From an uncultured Clostridia bacterium (GTDB taxonomy: Bacteria; Bacillota; Clostridia; TANB77; CAG-508), in the NCBI GenBank assembly GCA_944386315.1, contig CALXAS010000061.1, positions 1-8,926 on the forward strand: a stretch of DNA of 8,926 nt, written 5' to 3'. The position numbers and the translations under genes were made by a program. Shown here piece by piece: positions 1 through 6,080 of this stretch; within the stretch, counting starts at the first letter, position 1, and each line of letters starts with the position of its first letter. The notes beneath the pieces are model-generated. The model was not told the DNA's origin, searched no databases, and worked only from the letters and a program-made list of their open reading frames with translations.

Positions 1-2076
1 GGAATTAATTAATTTTAGGGAAGTATCTGTATCAAAGCCAGATGTTAATAATTTTTCTAGCATGCTAATGGCTGTTTTACTACTTTTCTTTGCCTCTTTT
101 CCGGAACCCATACCATCACTAATGGCAAGCAGATATTTTCCGTCATCTAGCCTTGTTTGTATACTGCTATCTCCTGACATGCTAGAACCTGTTTTTGTTG
201 CTCTTGCTACTCCGATTTGTATATTTTGTTTATCTTCTGCTACGTAGGTATAAGAACAAGTAGATTTTCCTAAACGTAATCCGCATTCTTGTTTTTGTAG
301 CATCATATGCATGCCAAATACTTTTCCTATCATTCTTCCCATTTTCTTTGTATCGCAGGATGGTTTTTCCACATTTTCACACACATCTGTGTATAACGTT
401 ACCTCTATTCTACCTGTTGCTTGCTGTTTAATGCTAATATTTTTGATTTGAATGTCTTTTTGTTCTAATAATTTCTGTATTTGTATTTTTTCTTCTACAA
501 ATACATCTTCTTTTGGCTTTTCTATTTCTTCTGCTAAATTACTAATTGCTTTAGACACTTCTTCTAACTGGTTGGAAATTACTTTTTGATTTTCTTCTAT
601 CTTTTTTTTGTAGACAAATTGTTTTTGGCTCGCTTTATAGGCTTGTGTAATGGCTCTTAGCATATCTTTTATATCTTTTTCTATATCGTCACCGATATAG
701 TCTTTTTCTGCACCTACTATATAGCTATTATGTTTTTCTAGTAAATCTAGTAACTCTCTTCTGGTTATTTTTCCGTTTTCTTCTAATATTTTAAACAAAT
801 CCTCTAAAAAGCTTTCTTCTGGCAAATAGATATCATCAAATAAAATATTGTCTTCCATTCCCTCTAAATGATTTTGTAATTCTCTATCAAAAATGCTTTC
901 ATTTTCTTTTTCTCGTTTTTGTAGTTCTTCTTCCTCTACTACTGTGGCAGCTGCCTCTCCATATGTTTTTGCCATTTGTGAAATAGTTTCTGACATAGAG
1001 TTTAACTTAAAAATGGTTTCTTCGCTTTCTTCTAGCTGATTTCCTGTTGTCACAGGTAATAATTTTGTTGTACCAAATAAATCCTCTATATCTATCTTCA
1101 CATTTTTAGGTACTGCTAAAAGTCCTAAAGCAGCTAAAAATATCTCTTGTATTTGGATAATGGATTCTACATTTCCATTAAAGCGATACGTTAATATGGC
1201 ATTTCCTACGATAAATCCTACAATTACACCTATTTTTCCAAATCGACTAAATATACCTGCTATCATACCAGAAATGGCATAAGTTCCTACTAAAATGGGG
1301 TCTCCTTGTCCAATAATACCAACTACACTTCCAATGGTAATTCCTGCTGTTGCTCCAACGAGTATACCATACTTCCATCCCATTAATAATACTAAAAAGA
1401 TACAACCAATATTCGCAATAGAATAATCAAATATATGTACTTCTGATAAAGTAGTAATGGCGATGGCTAGCATTAGACTTGCTCCCATCACTTCTTCTAT
1501 AGCATAAGCACGTTTTTCTCCTATTTGTGTCACAACTGATAAACTATTAACAAATATTTTATAAAAAATATAGGCTGACACACTATACAAAATTCCTACC
1601 AATAAATCGTACACCATAACTTGATGGAAAAATACGGTACCAATTTGCACCAAAAGGGTACTTACTACTAATCTTCCACCTAATCTTCTTTTCTCATTTC
1701 TATCTTGTTCGTAGGTTACCGGTTTTATAAGCATTGTGACAATTAAAATAAATAAGGTCAATATAAAATTTAAAGTACTTTCTCCCCCAAAGCTAATAGC
1801 ATTTCCTATGGCAACTAAGATTGTTGTAATCCCTATAGGAATTCCATTTCCTAGTATGGCTACTAACATGGCAAGTCCAAAAGGTGCAATTTCGTTTTGC
1901 TCCCCTATTCCTACCATAGAAACCATAAAGGCTATGATATATAAAATAATATTTTGTTTCGTAAAAGCTCTTTTCATTGCCTCTACAAAAGACCTCTTTT
2001 TACTTGTATTATATTCTACATCCTCATTCTGATTTTGCTTATCTTCCTCAAAATCTCTTGCTATATTCTGAAACAT
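1..2076 (-). CDS. spoIIE: Stage II sporulation protein E (SpoIIE), C-terminus cut off by window edge
   Basis: SpoIIE is the membrane-bound PP2C-type serine phosphatase that dephosphorylates the anti-anti-sigma factor SpoIIAA. This activates sigma-F in the forespore; SpoIIE also acts at the polar septum with FtsZ. The frame is open from ATG 2076 to the left edge (692 codons), so roughly the last 100 residues of a usual ~800-residue protein are missing. Residues ~1-40 are charged and cytoplasmic. Residues ~41-322 are a run of about ten hydrophobic segments. Residues ~330-600 form a charged, partly coiled-coil central region typical of SpoIIE. The phosphatase domain begins around 615 and shows MSGDSS (Asp636) and LAISDGMGSGKEA (Asp654), the metal-binding motifs of this family, followed by the helix AKKSSKTAISMLEKLL. 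The start is supported by GAGGTGG five bases upstream and an in-frame TAA at 2091-2089. The gene follows the small membrane protein gene after 213 bp in the same direction. Identification is firm from the DGMG context plus architecture. Confidence 0.95.
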   Translation of the reverse strand, partial: MFQNIARDFEEDKQNQNEDVEYNTSKKRSFVEAMKRAFTKQNIILYIIAFMVSMVGIGEQNEIAPFGLAMLVAILGNGIPIGITTILVAIGNAISFGGESTLNFILTLFILIVTMLIKPVTYEQDRNEKRRLGGRLVVSTLLVQIGTVFFHQVMVYDLLVGILYSVSAYIFYKIFVNSLSVVTQIGEKRAYAIEEVMGASLMLAIAITTLSEVHIFDYSIANIGCIFLVLLMGWKYGILVGATAGITIGSVVGIIGQGDPILVGTYAISGMIAGIFSRFGKIGVIVGFIVGNAILTYRFNGNVESIIQIQEIFLAALGLLAVPKNVKIDIEDLFGTTKLLPVTTGNQLEESEETIFKLNSMSETISQMAKTYGEAAATVVEEEELQKREKENESIFDRELQNHLEGMEDNILFDDIYLPEESFLEDLFKILEENGKITRRELLDLLEKHNSYIVGAEKDYIGDDIEKDIKDMLRAITQAYKASQKQFVYKKKIEENQKVISNQLEEVSKAISNLAEEIEKPKEDVFVEEKIQIQKLLEQKDIQIKNISIKQQATGRIEVTLYTDVCENVEKPSCDTKKMGRMIGKVFGMHMMLQKQECGLRLGKSTCSYTYVAEDKQNIQIGVARATKTGSSMSGDSSIQTRLDDGKYLLAISDGMGSGKEAKKSSKTAISMLEKLLTSGFDTDTSLKLINS

Positions 2077-2119
2077 CCTTACCACCTCTTACTTTTTTAA
2101 TTTCTTTTTTCCTGTTTCT

Positions 2120-2153
2120 ATTCTAGTACAAGCTACCCACAATATTTGTCGTA
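2120..2153 (-). promoter_or_regulatory. Candidate Spo0A-type promoter for spoIIE
   Basis: On the minus strand, TACGACA at 2153-2147 matches the inverted 0A box TTCGACA at six of seven positions. It is followed after 21 bp by TAGAAT at 2125-2120, a fair sigma-A -10 hexamer. In Bacillus subtilis the spoIIE promoter is known to be sigma-A-dependent and Spo0A-activated, with an unusually long ~21-bp spacer and a 0A box at the -35 position. The same geometry is seen here, about 45-75 bases ahead of the spoIIE ATG. A second 6/7 box, AGTCGAA, lies on the plus strand at 2263-2269. Both matches are imperfect and the region is AT-rich, so this is an inference from arrangement. Confidence 0.35.
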
Positions 2154-2289
2154 TTTACGCCCCAAAATTAAAAAAGTTTTTTACAACTTGTGATATATTT
2201 TTTGATTTATTTTCTTTTTCCTTCGTTTCTTTTTTATATTTTCACTTATTTTATCGTAAAATAGTCGAAAAAACAATAATTTTGATGTG

Positions 2290-2493
2290 TTATACTATAG
2301 AATTATACACTTCTTCTATATTTTCTACATCTCCACCATACAATTCTTGTATTCTCAAATCACTTTCTAACTGGGATTTCCTTAAATTAGTAATAGCAAA
2401 ATAAGTTCCTGTTAAAATAAGAACAAACATAAAAATTGTCACAACTACTAATAGCACTATTGCTCCTTTTTCCCTCTTTATATATTTTTTCAT
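2290..2493 (-). CDS. Small single-pass membrane protein, pilin N-terminus-like (unknown function)
   Basis: This is a 67-residue protein that I do not recognise as a named family. It has a basic N-terminus (MKKYIKREKG, residues 1-10), a hydrophobic helix from ~11 to 35 (AIVLLVVVTI then FMFVLILTGTYFAI), then an amphipathic, charged tail (NLRKSQLESDLRIQELYGG...) ending in acidic ENIEEVYNSI. The basic-Gly-Ala-hydrophobic start resembles type IV or class III prepilin leaders, with possible cleavage after Gly10. However, the Glu at mature position 5 that true pilins carry is absent, and there is no globular domain. It may be a short pilin-like or PilX-like protein, or a small membrane partner of unknown role. 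AAGGGAG lies seven bases upstream of ATG 2493, and the gene has its own near-consensus promoter (2569-2597), so the gene looks real. It precedes spoIIE by 213 bp. Confidence 0.75.
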   Translation of the reverse strand: MKKYIKREKGAIVLLVVVTIFMFVLILTGTYFAITNLRKSQLESDLRIQELYGGDVENIEEVYNSIV

Positions 2494-2568
2494 GTTCTTC
2501 TCCCTTCTTCTATTCTTCTTATGTTTTCCTATTTTCTTTTATCTATACATACACTTTTTTCTGTTTCT

Positions 2569-2597
2569 ATTTTATCTTTGTTCTTGCTTTTTGTCAA
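2569..2597 (-). promoter_or_regulatory. Sigma-A-type promoter for the small membrane protein gene
   Basis: On the minus strand, TTGACA (2597-2592) is followed by exactly 17 bp and TAAAAT (2574-2569). That is a full -35 match and a 5/6 -10 match at optimal spacing. Transcription would begin near 2562, leaving a leader of about 70 bases before the ATG at 2493. It sits just past the nrdG terminator, which fits a new transcription unit beginning here; the unit may read on into spoIIE. Confidence 0.75.
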
Positions 2598-2620
2598 TGA
2601 ACAAAGGGAAATTCGAGTGC

Positions 2621-2647
2621 GAAAAAAGAGAACAAATTGTCCTCTTT
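2621..2647 (-). terminator. Intrinsic terminator after nrdG
   Basis: In the minus direction, AAAGAGGACA (2647-2638), a 3-nt loop (2637-2635) and TGTTCTCTTT (2634-2625) form a 10-bp stem containing one G-U pair. The stem runs directly into a T tract (2627-2622). It begins about 50 bases after the nrdG stop codon and is the clearest Rho-independent terminator in the window. It closes the nrdD-nrdG transcription unit ahead of the next promoter. Read on the plus strand the stem is also A-flanked, but no plus-strand gene ends here. Confidence 0.75.
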
Positions 2648-2695
2648 CTTCCTATCTATTTTCTTTTATAAAACTTTAGAAAAACTATCTCTAGT

Positions 2696-3199
2696 TTACA
2701 CTGCAAGTTCTACTATTTTATGTTGTTGCAAACATTTTGGCACATCTAGTATTCTTTGGTTTTCGGAACCTCTAAATTTTAGAGTTGGATTTTTCTTTTC
2801 TTGTACAAATCTGCCATCAACTAAAACATCTATCTCTTTTAATGCTTCGTTGGTAGTTTCGTCGTTTCTTGCTTCTAACTGTTCTATGGTATAACCTGAA
2901 TAACACCATACGTTAAAATTTGGTCTTACTTTTTTGACATCTTTAATAAAGCTAACTACCTCACCTATATTTTCTTTGCAAAGTGGTTCTCCTCCACTAA
3001 TCGTAATTCCCTTTAAGATAGAGTTTTCACATATTTTATCGATAATTTCTTGTTTATGAAATTCTTGTCCATAATTATAGTCTTGTGCTTGTGCATTATG
3101 ACATCCAGGGCAATGATGTGGGCAACCACTCACAAATAATACGGCTCTCCATCCTAATCCATTGGATATACTTTCATCATAAAATCCTGCCATTTTCAT
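2696..3199 (-). CDS. nrdG: Anaerobic ribonucleoside-triphosphate reductase activating protein (NrdG)
   Basis: NrdG is a cytoplasmic radical-SAM activase. It uses a 4Fe-4S cluster and S-adenosylmethionine to create the glycyl radical on NrdD. The 167-residue length is normal for the family. The cluster motif CPHHCPGC supplies Cys26, Cys30 and Cys33 in the CxxxCxxC spacing of radical-SAM enzymes. It is preceded by GWRAVLFVSG and followed by HNAQAQDY, as in NrdG proteins. The SAM-contacting GGEP motif (GITISGGEPL) is at residues 64-73. AGGGAG lies about ten bases upstream of ATG 3199; an in-frame Met at codon 3 is a less well spaced alternative start. The gene lies downstream of nrdD on the same strand, 162 bp after the nrdD stop. 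That gap is filled mostly by an inverted-repeat element, and the unit ends in a strong hairpin terminator. Expression probably depends on the promoters ahead of nrdD, because I see no convincing promoter in the gap. Confidence 0.97.
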   Translation of the reverse strand: MKMAGFYDESISNGLGWRAVLFVSGCPHHCPGCHNAQAQDYNYGQEFHKQEIIDKICENSILKGITISGGEPLCKENIGEVVSFIKDVKKVRPNFNVWCYSGYTIEQLEARNDETTNEALKEIDVLVDGRFVQEKKNPTLKFRGSENQRILDVPKCLQQHKIVELAV

Positions 3200-3230
3200 T
3201 TATTTCTATCTCCCTTTTTCTACTATTTTG

Positions 3231-3351
3231 AGAAGTAATTATCATTTTTTAATGGAGTGACTTAAGGAGCAGTTGGCTTTAGCCAACAATTGGGAGGCTT
3301 TATGCCGACCAGCGCACGAATGGAACGTAATAAAAAATGATAATTACTTCT
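3231..3351. repeat. 121-bp element with perfect 21-bp terminal inverted repeats between nrdD and nrdG
   Basis: The arm at 3231-3251 (starts AGAAGTAATTATC) is the exact reverse complement of 3331-3351 (ends GATAATTACTTCT), 21 of 21 bases. The 79-base core is about 49% GC, clearly richer than its surroundings. On the plus strand the core folds further. One hairpin is GTTGGC (3272-3277) / GCCAAC (3282-3287). A second is TGG-GA-GGC (3291-3298) / GCC-GA-CCA (3304-3311), with opposed GA/GA that could form tandem sheared G-A pairs. No open reading frame is present and no target-site duplication is obvious. It could be a MITE-like or palindromic repeat inserted in the operon, or a structured RNA. In the nrdD-nrdG mRNA it would form a long hairpin ending about 15 bases before the nrdG ribosome binding site, where it could affect message stability or nrdG translation. 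I could not assign it to a known family. Confidence 0.8.
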
Positions 3352-3361
3352 AACAGCGCTA

Positions 3362-5659
3362 TTATGCACCCTTTATGCCGTTGTCTCCACCAATATGGGT
3401 TACTCTATCTCGTAGTTCTGCTCTTTTTGCATTATTCCAACGCTCTGTAGTTCCTACTAAATATCCGGTTATTCTTTGAATAGTATCTATGTTTTTACTT
3501 CCGCATACTGGACATTCTTTTAATTCTGCATCTGCGTTTTCAAATCCACAATCTAAACATCTAGATCTTGTATGGTTTACACTACCATATCCCATATTAT
3601 ATTTATCCATTAAATCTACTACTGCTTCTACAGATTCTGGGTTGTGAGTAGCATCTCCATCAAGTTCAATATAGAAGATGTGTCCTCCTTCTGTCATAGT
3701 ATGGTATGGTGCTTCTATTTTTGCTTTTTGCTCTGCTGTACATTTATACCATACTGGTACATGGTTAGAGTTTGTATAATATTCTCTGTCTGTTACTCCT
3801 AAAATCGTTCCAAATTCTTTTTGATCTATTCTTGTAAATCTTCCAGATAATCCTTCTGCTGGTGTTGCAAGTACAGAATAGTTTAAATCATATCTTTCAG
3901 AATAATTTTCACAACATTCGTGAATTAGCCCTATAATTTCTAATCCTAATTTTTGAGATTCTTCTGATTCTGCATGATGTTTTCCAGTTAATGCTGTTAA
4001 ACATTCTGCAAGTCCTATAAATCCTACTCCCAAAGTTCCATGTTTAATAACTGATGCAATGGTGTCGTTTGGTTTTAGATTTTCGCTATCTTCCCAAAGT
4101 CCACTCATTAATAGTGGGAATTGTTTTGCAATAGCTGTTGCTTGGAATTTATATCTATCATATAATTGTCTTGCTGTAATGTCACAATATTTTTCTAGTT
4201 TTTGCATAAATATTTTCTTTACTGCTTTTTTGTAAGCTGCTGTCATGTGTTCTTCACTGCCTTTGCCTAATACAAAGCTGATACCTACTTGCTCTTGTGC
4301 TTCGTAAGCTGACTCTATTGCAATTCTTGGAAGGTTGATTGTAGTAAAAGATAAATTTCCTCTTCCTATAGAAGTATCTTCTCCATGTCTATCTTTAAAT
4401 ACTCTCGTTCTGCATCCCATTGTGGCACATTCATAGTAATATCTATTTGGGTCATCTTTATTCCACTTTGGATGTTGATTAAAGGTTGCATCTAAGTTAA
4501 TAAAGTTAGGGAAAAATCTTTTTGCTGTTACTCTACATGCTAATTTATATAAATCATAGTTTGGATCTTCTGGTAGATAATTTACTCCTCTTTTCTTTTT
4601 CCAAATTTGAATTGGGAAAATTGGTGTTTCGTTATTGCCTACTCCTCTTTCTGTAGAAAGTAGTAATTCTCTTATAATACATCTTCCCTCTGGTGAAGTA
4701 TCTGTTCCATAGTTGATAGAACTAAATACTACTTGGTTTCCTCCTCTAGAATGGATAGTATTCATATTATGGATAAATGCTTCCATAGATTGATGTACTC
4801 TTCCTACTGTATTATTAATAGCTGCTTGAATATCTCTTTTATCTCCCTCTAATCCTTTTAAATCTTTTTTAATATAATCTTTTACTTGATAATCATAAAG
4901 GTGAGATAAATCTTTATCTAAAAATTCTTCTATTTTTTTTATTTCTTCTATAAAAGATGCTTTTACATATGGTGCCAAATAGAAATCAAATGCAGGGATA
5001 GCTTGTCCACCATGCATTTCATTTTGTACGGTTTCCATGGAAATACATCCTAAAATACTAGCTGTTTCTATTCTTTTTGCTGGTCTAGATGCTCCATGTC
5101 CTGCTTTAAATCCGTTTTTTAATATTTTATCTAATGGGTGTTGCAAGCATGTTAAGGATTTTGTTGGATAATAGTCTTTATCATGAATATGGATATATCC
5201 TTTTTGGAATGCCTCTCTTGCTTCTGGTGATAGTAGAAAATCATCTACAAATGGTTTGGTTGTTTCTGAAGCAAATTTCATCATCATTCCTGCTGGTGTA
5301 TCTGCATTCATATTGGCATTTTCTCTTGTTACATCATTTGCTTTTGTTTCTATAATTTCTAAGAACATTTCTTTTGTTCTGGATTTTCTAGCTACATCTC
5401 TATTGTAACGATAAGTAATATATGCTTGTGCTACTTCCTTTCTGGAAGAAGACATTAATTTTTTTTCTACTAAATCTTGTATTTCATATACAGACACTTG
5501 ATTTTTATCTTCTAATTGTTTTTTTACACTATCTGCAATTTTGTTAGCTAAATCTATATCTACTCCTCCTGTTGTTTGTGACATAGCAAGCGTAACTGCT
5601 TTAATAATTCTTTCTGGATTGAATTCTGCAACTCTACCATCTCTTTTAATAACTTGCAT
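3362..5659 (-). CDS. nrdD: Anaerobic ribonucleoside-triphosphate reductase, class III large subunit (NrdD)
   Basis: NrdD reduces ribonucleoside triphosphates to deoxynucleotides without oxygen, using a glycyl radical. The protein has 765 residues. An ATP-cone regulatory domain occupies residues ~1-95 (MQVIKRDGRVAEFNPERI at the start). The ten-stranded barrel follows, with the conserved segments SLTCLQHPLDKIL (Cys171), ILGCISMETVQNEMHGGQ (~202-219) and CATMGCRTRV (Cys411, Cys416). I infer that these include the active-site cysteines, by analogy with phage T4 and E. coli NrdD. A C-terminal zinc site is formed by CLDC (701/704) and CPVC (716/719). The radical site RITGYL is at 729-734, with Gly732 as the radical residue. 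All key motifs are intact. AGGGGG lies seven bases before ATG 5659. NrdG, its activase, is downstream on the same strand. Two tandem promoters, a hairpin and a palindrome lie upstream; no good NrdR box was found. Confidence 0.98.
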   Translation of the reverse strand: MQVIKRDGRVAEFNPERIIKAVTLAMSQTTGGVDIDLANKIADSVKKQLEDKNQVSVYEIQDLVEKKLMSSSRKEVAQAYITYRYNRDVARKSRTKEMFLEIIETKANDVTRENANMNADTPAGMMMKFASETTKPFVDDFLLSPEAREAFQKGYIHIHDKDYYPTKSLTCLQHPLDKILKNGFKAGHGASRPAKRIETASILGCISMETVQNEMHGGQAIPAFDFYLAPYVKASFIEEIKKIEEFLDKDLSHLYDYQVKDYIKKDLKGLEGDKRDIQAAINNTVGRVHQSMEAFIHNMNTIHSRGGNQVVFSSINYGTDTSPEGRCIIRELLLSTERGVGNNETPIFPIQIWKKKRGVNYLPEDPNYDLYKLACRVTAKRFFPNFINLDATFNQHPKWNKDDPNRYYYECATMGCRTRVFKDRHGEDTSIGRGNLSFTTINLPRIAIESAYEAQEQVGISFVLGKGSEEHMTAAYKKAVKKIFMQKLEKYCDITARQLYDRYKFQATAIAKQFPLLMSGLWEDSENLKPNDTIASVIKHGTLGVGFIGLAECLTALTGKHHAESEESQKLGLEIIGLIHECCENYSERYDLNYSVLATPAEGLSGRFTRIDQKEFGTILGVTDREYYTNSNHVPVWYKCTAEQKAKIEAPYHTMTEGGHIFYIELDGDATHNPESVEAVVDLMDKYNMGYGSVNHTRSRCLDCGFENADAELKECPVCGSKNIDTIQRITGYLVGTTERWNNAKRAELRDRVTHIGGDNGIKGA

Positions 5660-5696
5660 TGTAATACCCCCTATTTGTACATTTATTTTTTAATTT

Positions 5697-5711
5697 TGAG
5701 AACTGTTCTCA
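5697..5711. promoter_or_regulatory. 15-bp perfect palindrome in the nrdD leader (candidate operator)
   Basis: TGAGAACTGTTCTCA is a perfect 7-1-7 dyad lying about 38 bases ahead of the nrdD start. It is too short-looped to be a strong RNA hairpin and has no T tract in the nrdD direction, so an operator for a dimeric regulator is the simpler reading. It does not match the NrdR box. It shares GAAC/GTTC with the Gram-positive LexA box but lacks that box's four-base centre. A half-site copy, GTTCTC, recurs on the plus strand at 5751-5756 inside the upstream hairpin. Confidence 0.4.
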
Positions 5712-5735
5712 TTTTTATTTTTCCCTTTTTTCGAT

Positions 5736-5778
5736 AAAAAATAGTATGTAGTTCTCTTTGAAATTATCTACATACTAT
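5736..5778 (-). terminator. Inverted repeat plus T run in the nrdD leader (attenuator or operator)
   Basis: On the minus strand, ATAGTATGTAG (5778-5768) pairs perfectly with CTACATACTAT (5751-5741) across a 16-base loop and is followed by a run of six T (5741-5736). A transcript from the distal promoter (5839-5867) would contain the whole hairpin and could terminate here. A transcript from the proximal promoter would start near 5765, after the first arm, and so escape it. The stem has only three G-C pairs, so as a terminator it would be weak. Equally, the first arm covers the proximal -10 hexamer, so the two arms may be paired operator half-sites. Confidence 0.45.
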
Positions 5779-5800
5779 ATGAATTCTTTTAAAAAGTCAA
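5772..5800 (-). promoter_or_regulatory. Proximal sigma-A-type promoter of nrdD (P2)
   Basis: On the minus strand, TTGACT (5800-5795) is followed by 17 bp and TAGTAT (5777-5772), five of six and four of six matches at optimal spacing. The expected start is near 5765, giving a leader of about 105 bases. Its -10 hexamer lies inside the first arm of the 11-bp inverted repeat, so binding of a protein to that repeat would directly compete with RNA polymerase. Confidence 0.6.
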
Positions 5801-5838
5801 ATCTGTTTTCATAATATTCGCATATCCTGTAAGCATTG

Positions 5839-5867
5839 ATATTACTTGGTTTTACGTGTTTTGTCAA
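5839..5867 (-). promoter_or_regulatory. Distal sigma-A-type promoter of nrdD (P1)
   Basis: On the minus strand, a perfect TTGACA (5867-5862), a 17-bp spacer and TAATAT (5844-5839) give one of the two best promoters in the window. Transcription would start near 5832, leaving a leader of about 170 bases that contains the inverted repeat with T run and the 15-bp palindrome before nrdD. Confidence 0.75.
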
Positions 5868-6053
5868 ATTTATCCAATCTGTTTTTTAGGCAACTTTTTT
5901 TCTGCAACAATTGGTAAAAGTCACTTCTTTTTTTCTGTTTCGTTTTTGTTACAGTTTTTTTACAAAAATATTACAATGCTTGTATTTTACTTTTATCTAT
6001 TTTTCTCACTGTCATTTTTTGCTTATTTTTAGCTGTTTTGAAATTTTGCTTTT
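5868..6053. other. AT-rich intergenic remainder upstream of the nrdD promoters
   Basis: This is the outer part of the 418-bp gap between the GH25 gene and nrdD. I found no reading frame with a ribosome binding site, no RNA gene and no repeat. The longest minus-strand ATG frame noticed is 14 codons without a Shine-Dalgarno sequence. The plus strand is rich in T runs. It may serve only as spacer or as an upstream A-tract element for the distal promoter. Confidence 0.5.
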
Positions 6054-6080
6054 TAAAATTGATAATTATTATCAATTTTA
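6054..6080. promoter_or_regulatory. Perfect 27-bp palindrome overlapping the GH25 stop codon (Fur-box-like or terminator)
   Basis: Positions 6054-6080 are a perfect 13-1-13 dyad that includes the TAA stop of the upstream gene. Its centre, TGATAATTATTATCA (6060-6074), matches the 7-1-7 Fur box consensus TGATAATNATTATCA described for Bacillus Fur at every fixed position. In RNA it would give an almost pure A-U stem followed in the minus direction by only four U and then A residues, so it is a poor intrinsic terminator. It lies about 190 bp upstream of the distal nrdD promoter, which is far for a repressor site. Operator and 3'-end stabilising hairpin both remain possible. Confidence 0.45.

Noticed and set aside
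1736..2032. Plus-strand open frame of 98 codons opposite spoIIE
   Set aside because: It lies entirely opposite the transmembrane-coding part of spoIIE, has no ribosome binding site, and its composition mirrors the AT-rich antisense of hydrophobic codons.
2637..2894. Plus-strand open frame opposite the end of nrdG
   Set aside because: It overlaps the well supported nrdG on the other strand and begins inside the terminator hairpin, with no ribosome binding site.
3231..3351. Known riboswitch, hammerhead/twister ribozyme, or complete IS element between nrdD and nrdG
   Set aside because: None of the conserved cores of these families was recognised. There is no transposase frame, and the element is far too short for an autonomous insertion sequence.
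5697..5711. LexA (SOS) box in front of nrdD
   Set aside because: The Gram-positive LexA site needs GAAC and GTTC separated by four bases; here only one base separates them.
5768..5783. NrdR box near the nrdD promoter
   Set aside because: The sequence around ACATACTATATG does not keep the paired ACAC/GTGT ends of the NrdR consensus, and no second tandem copy was found.
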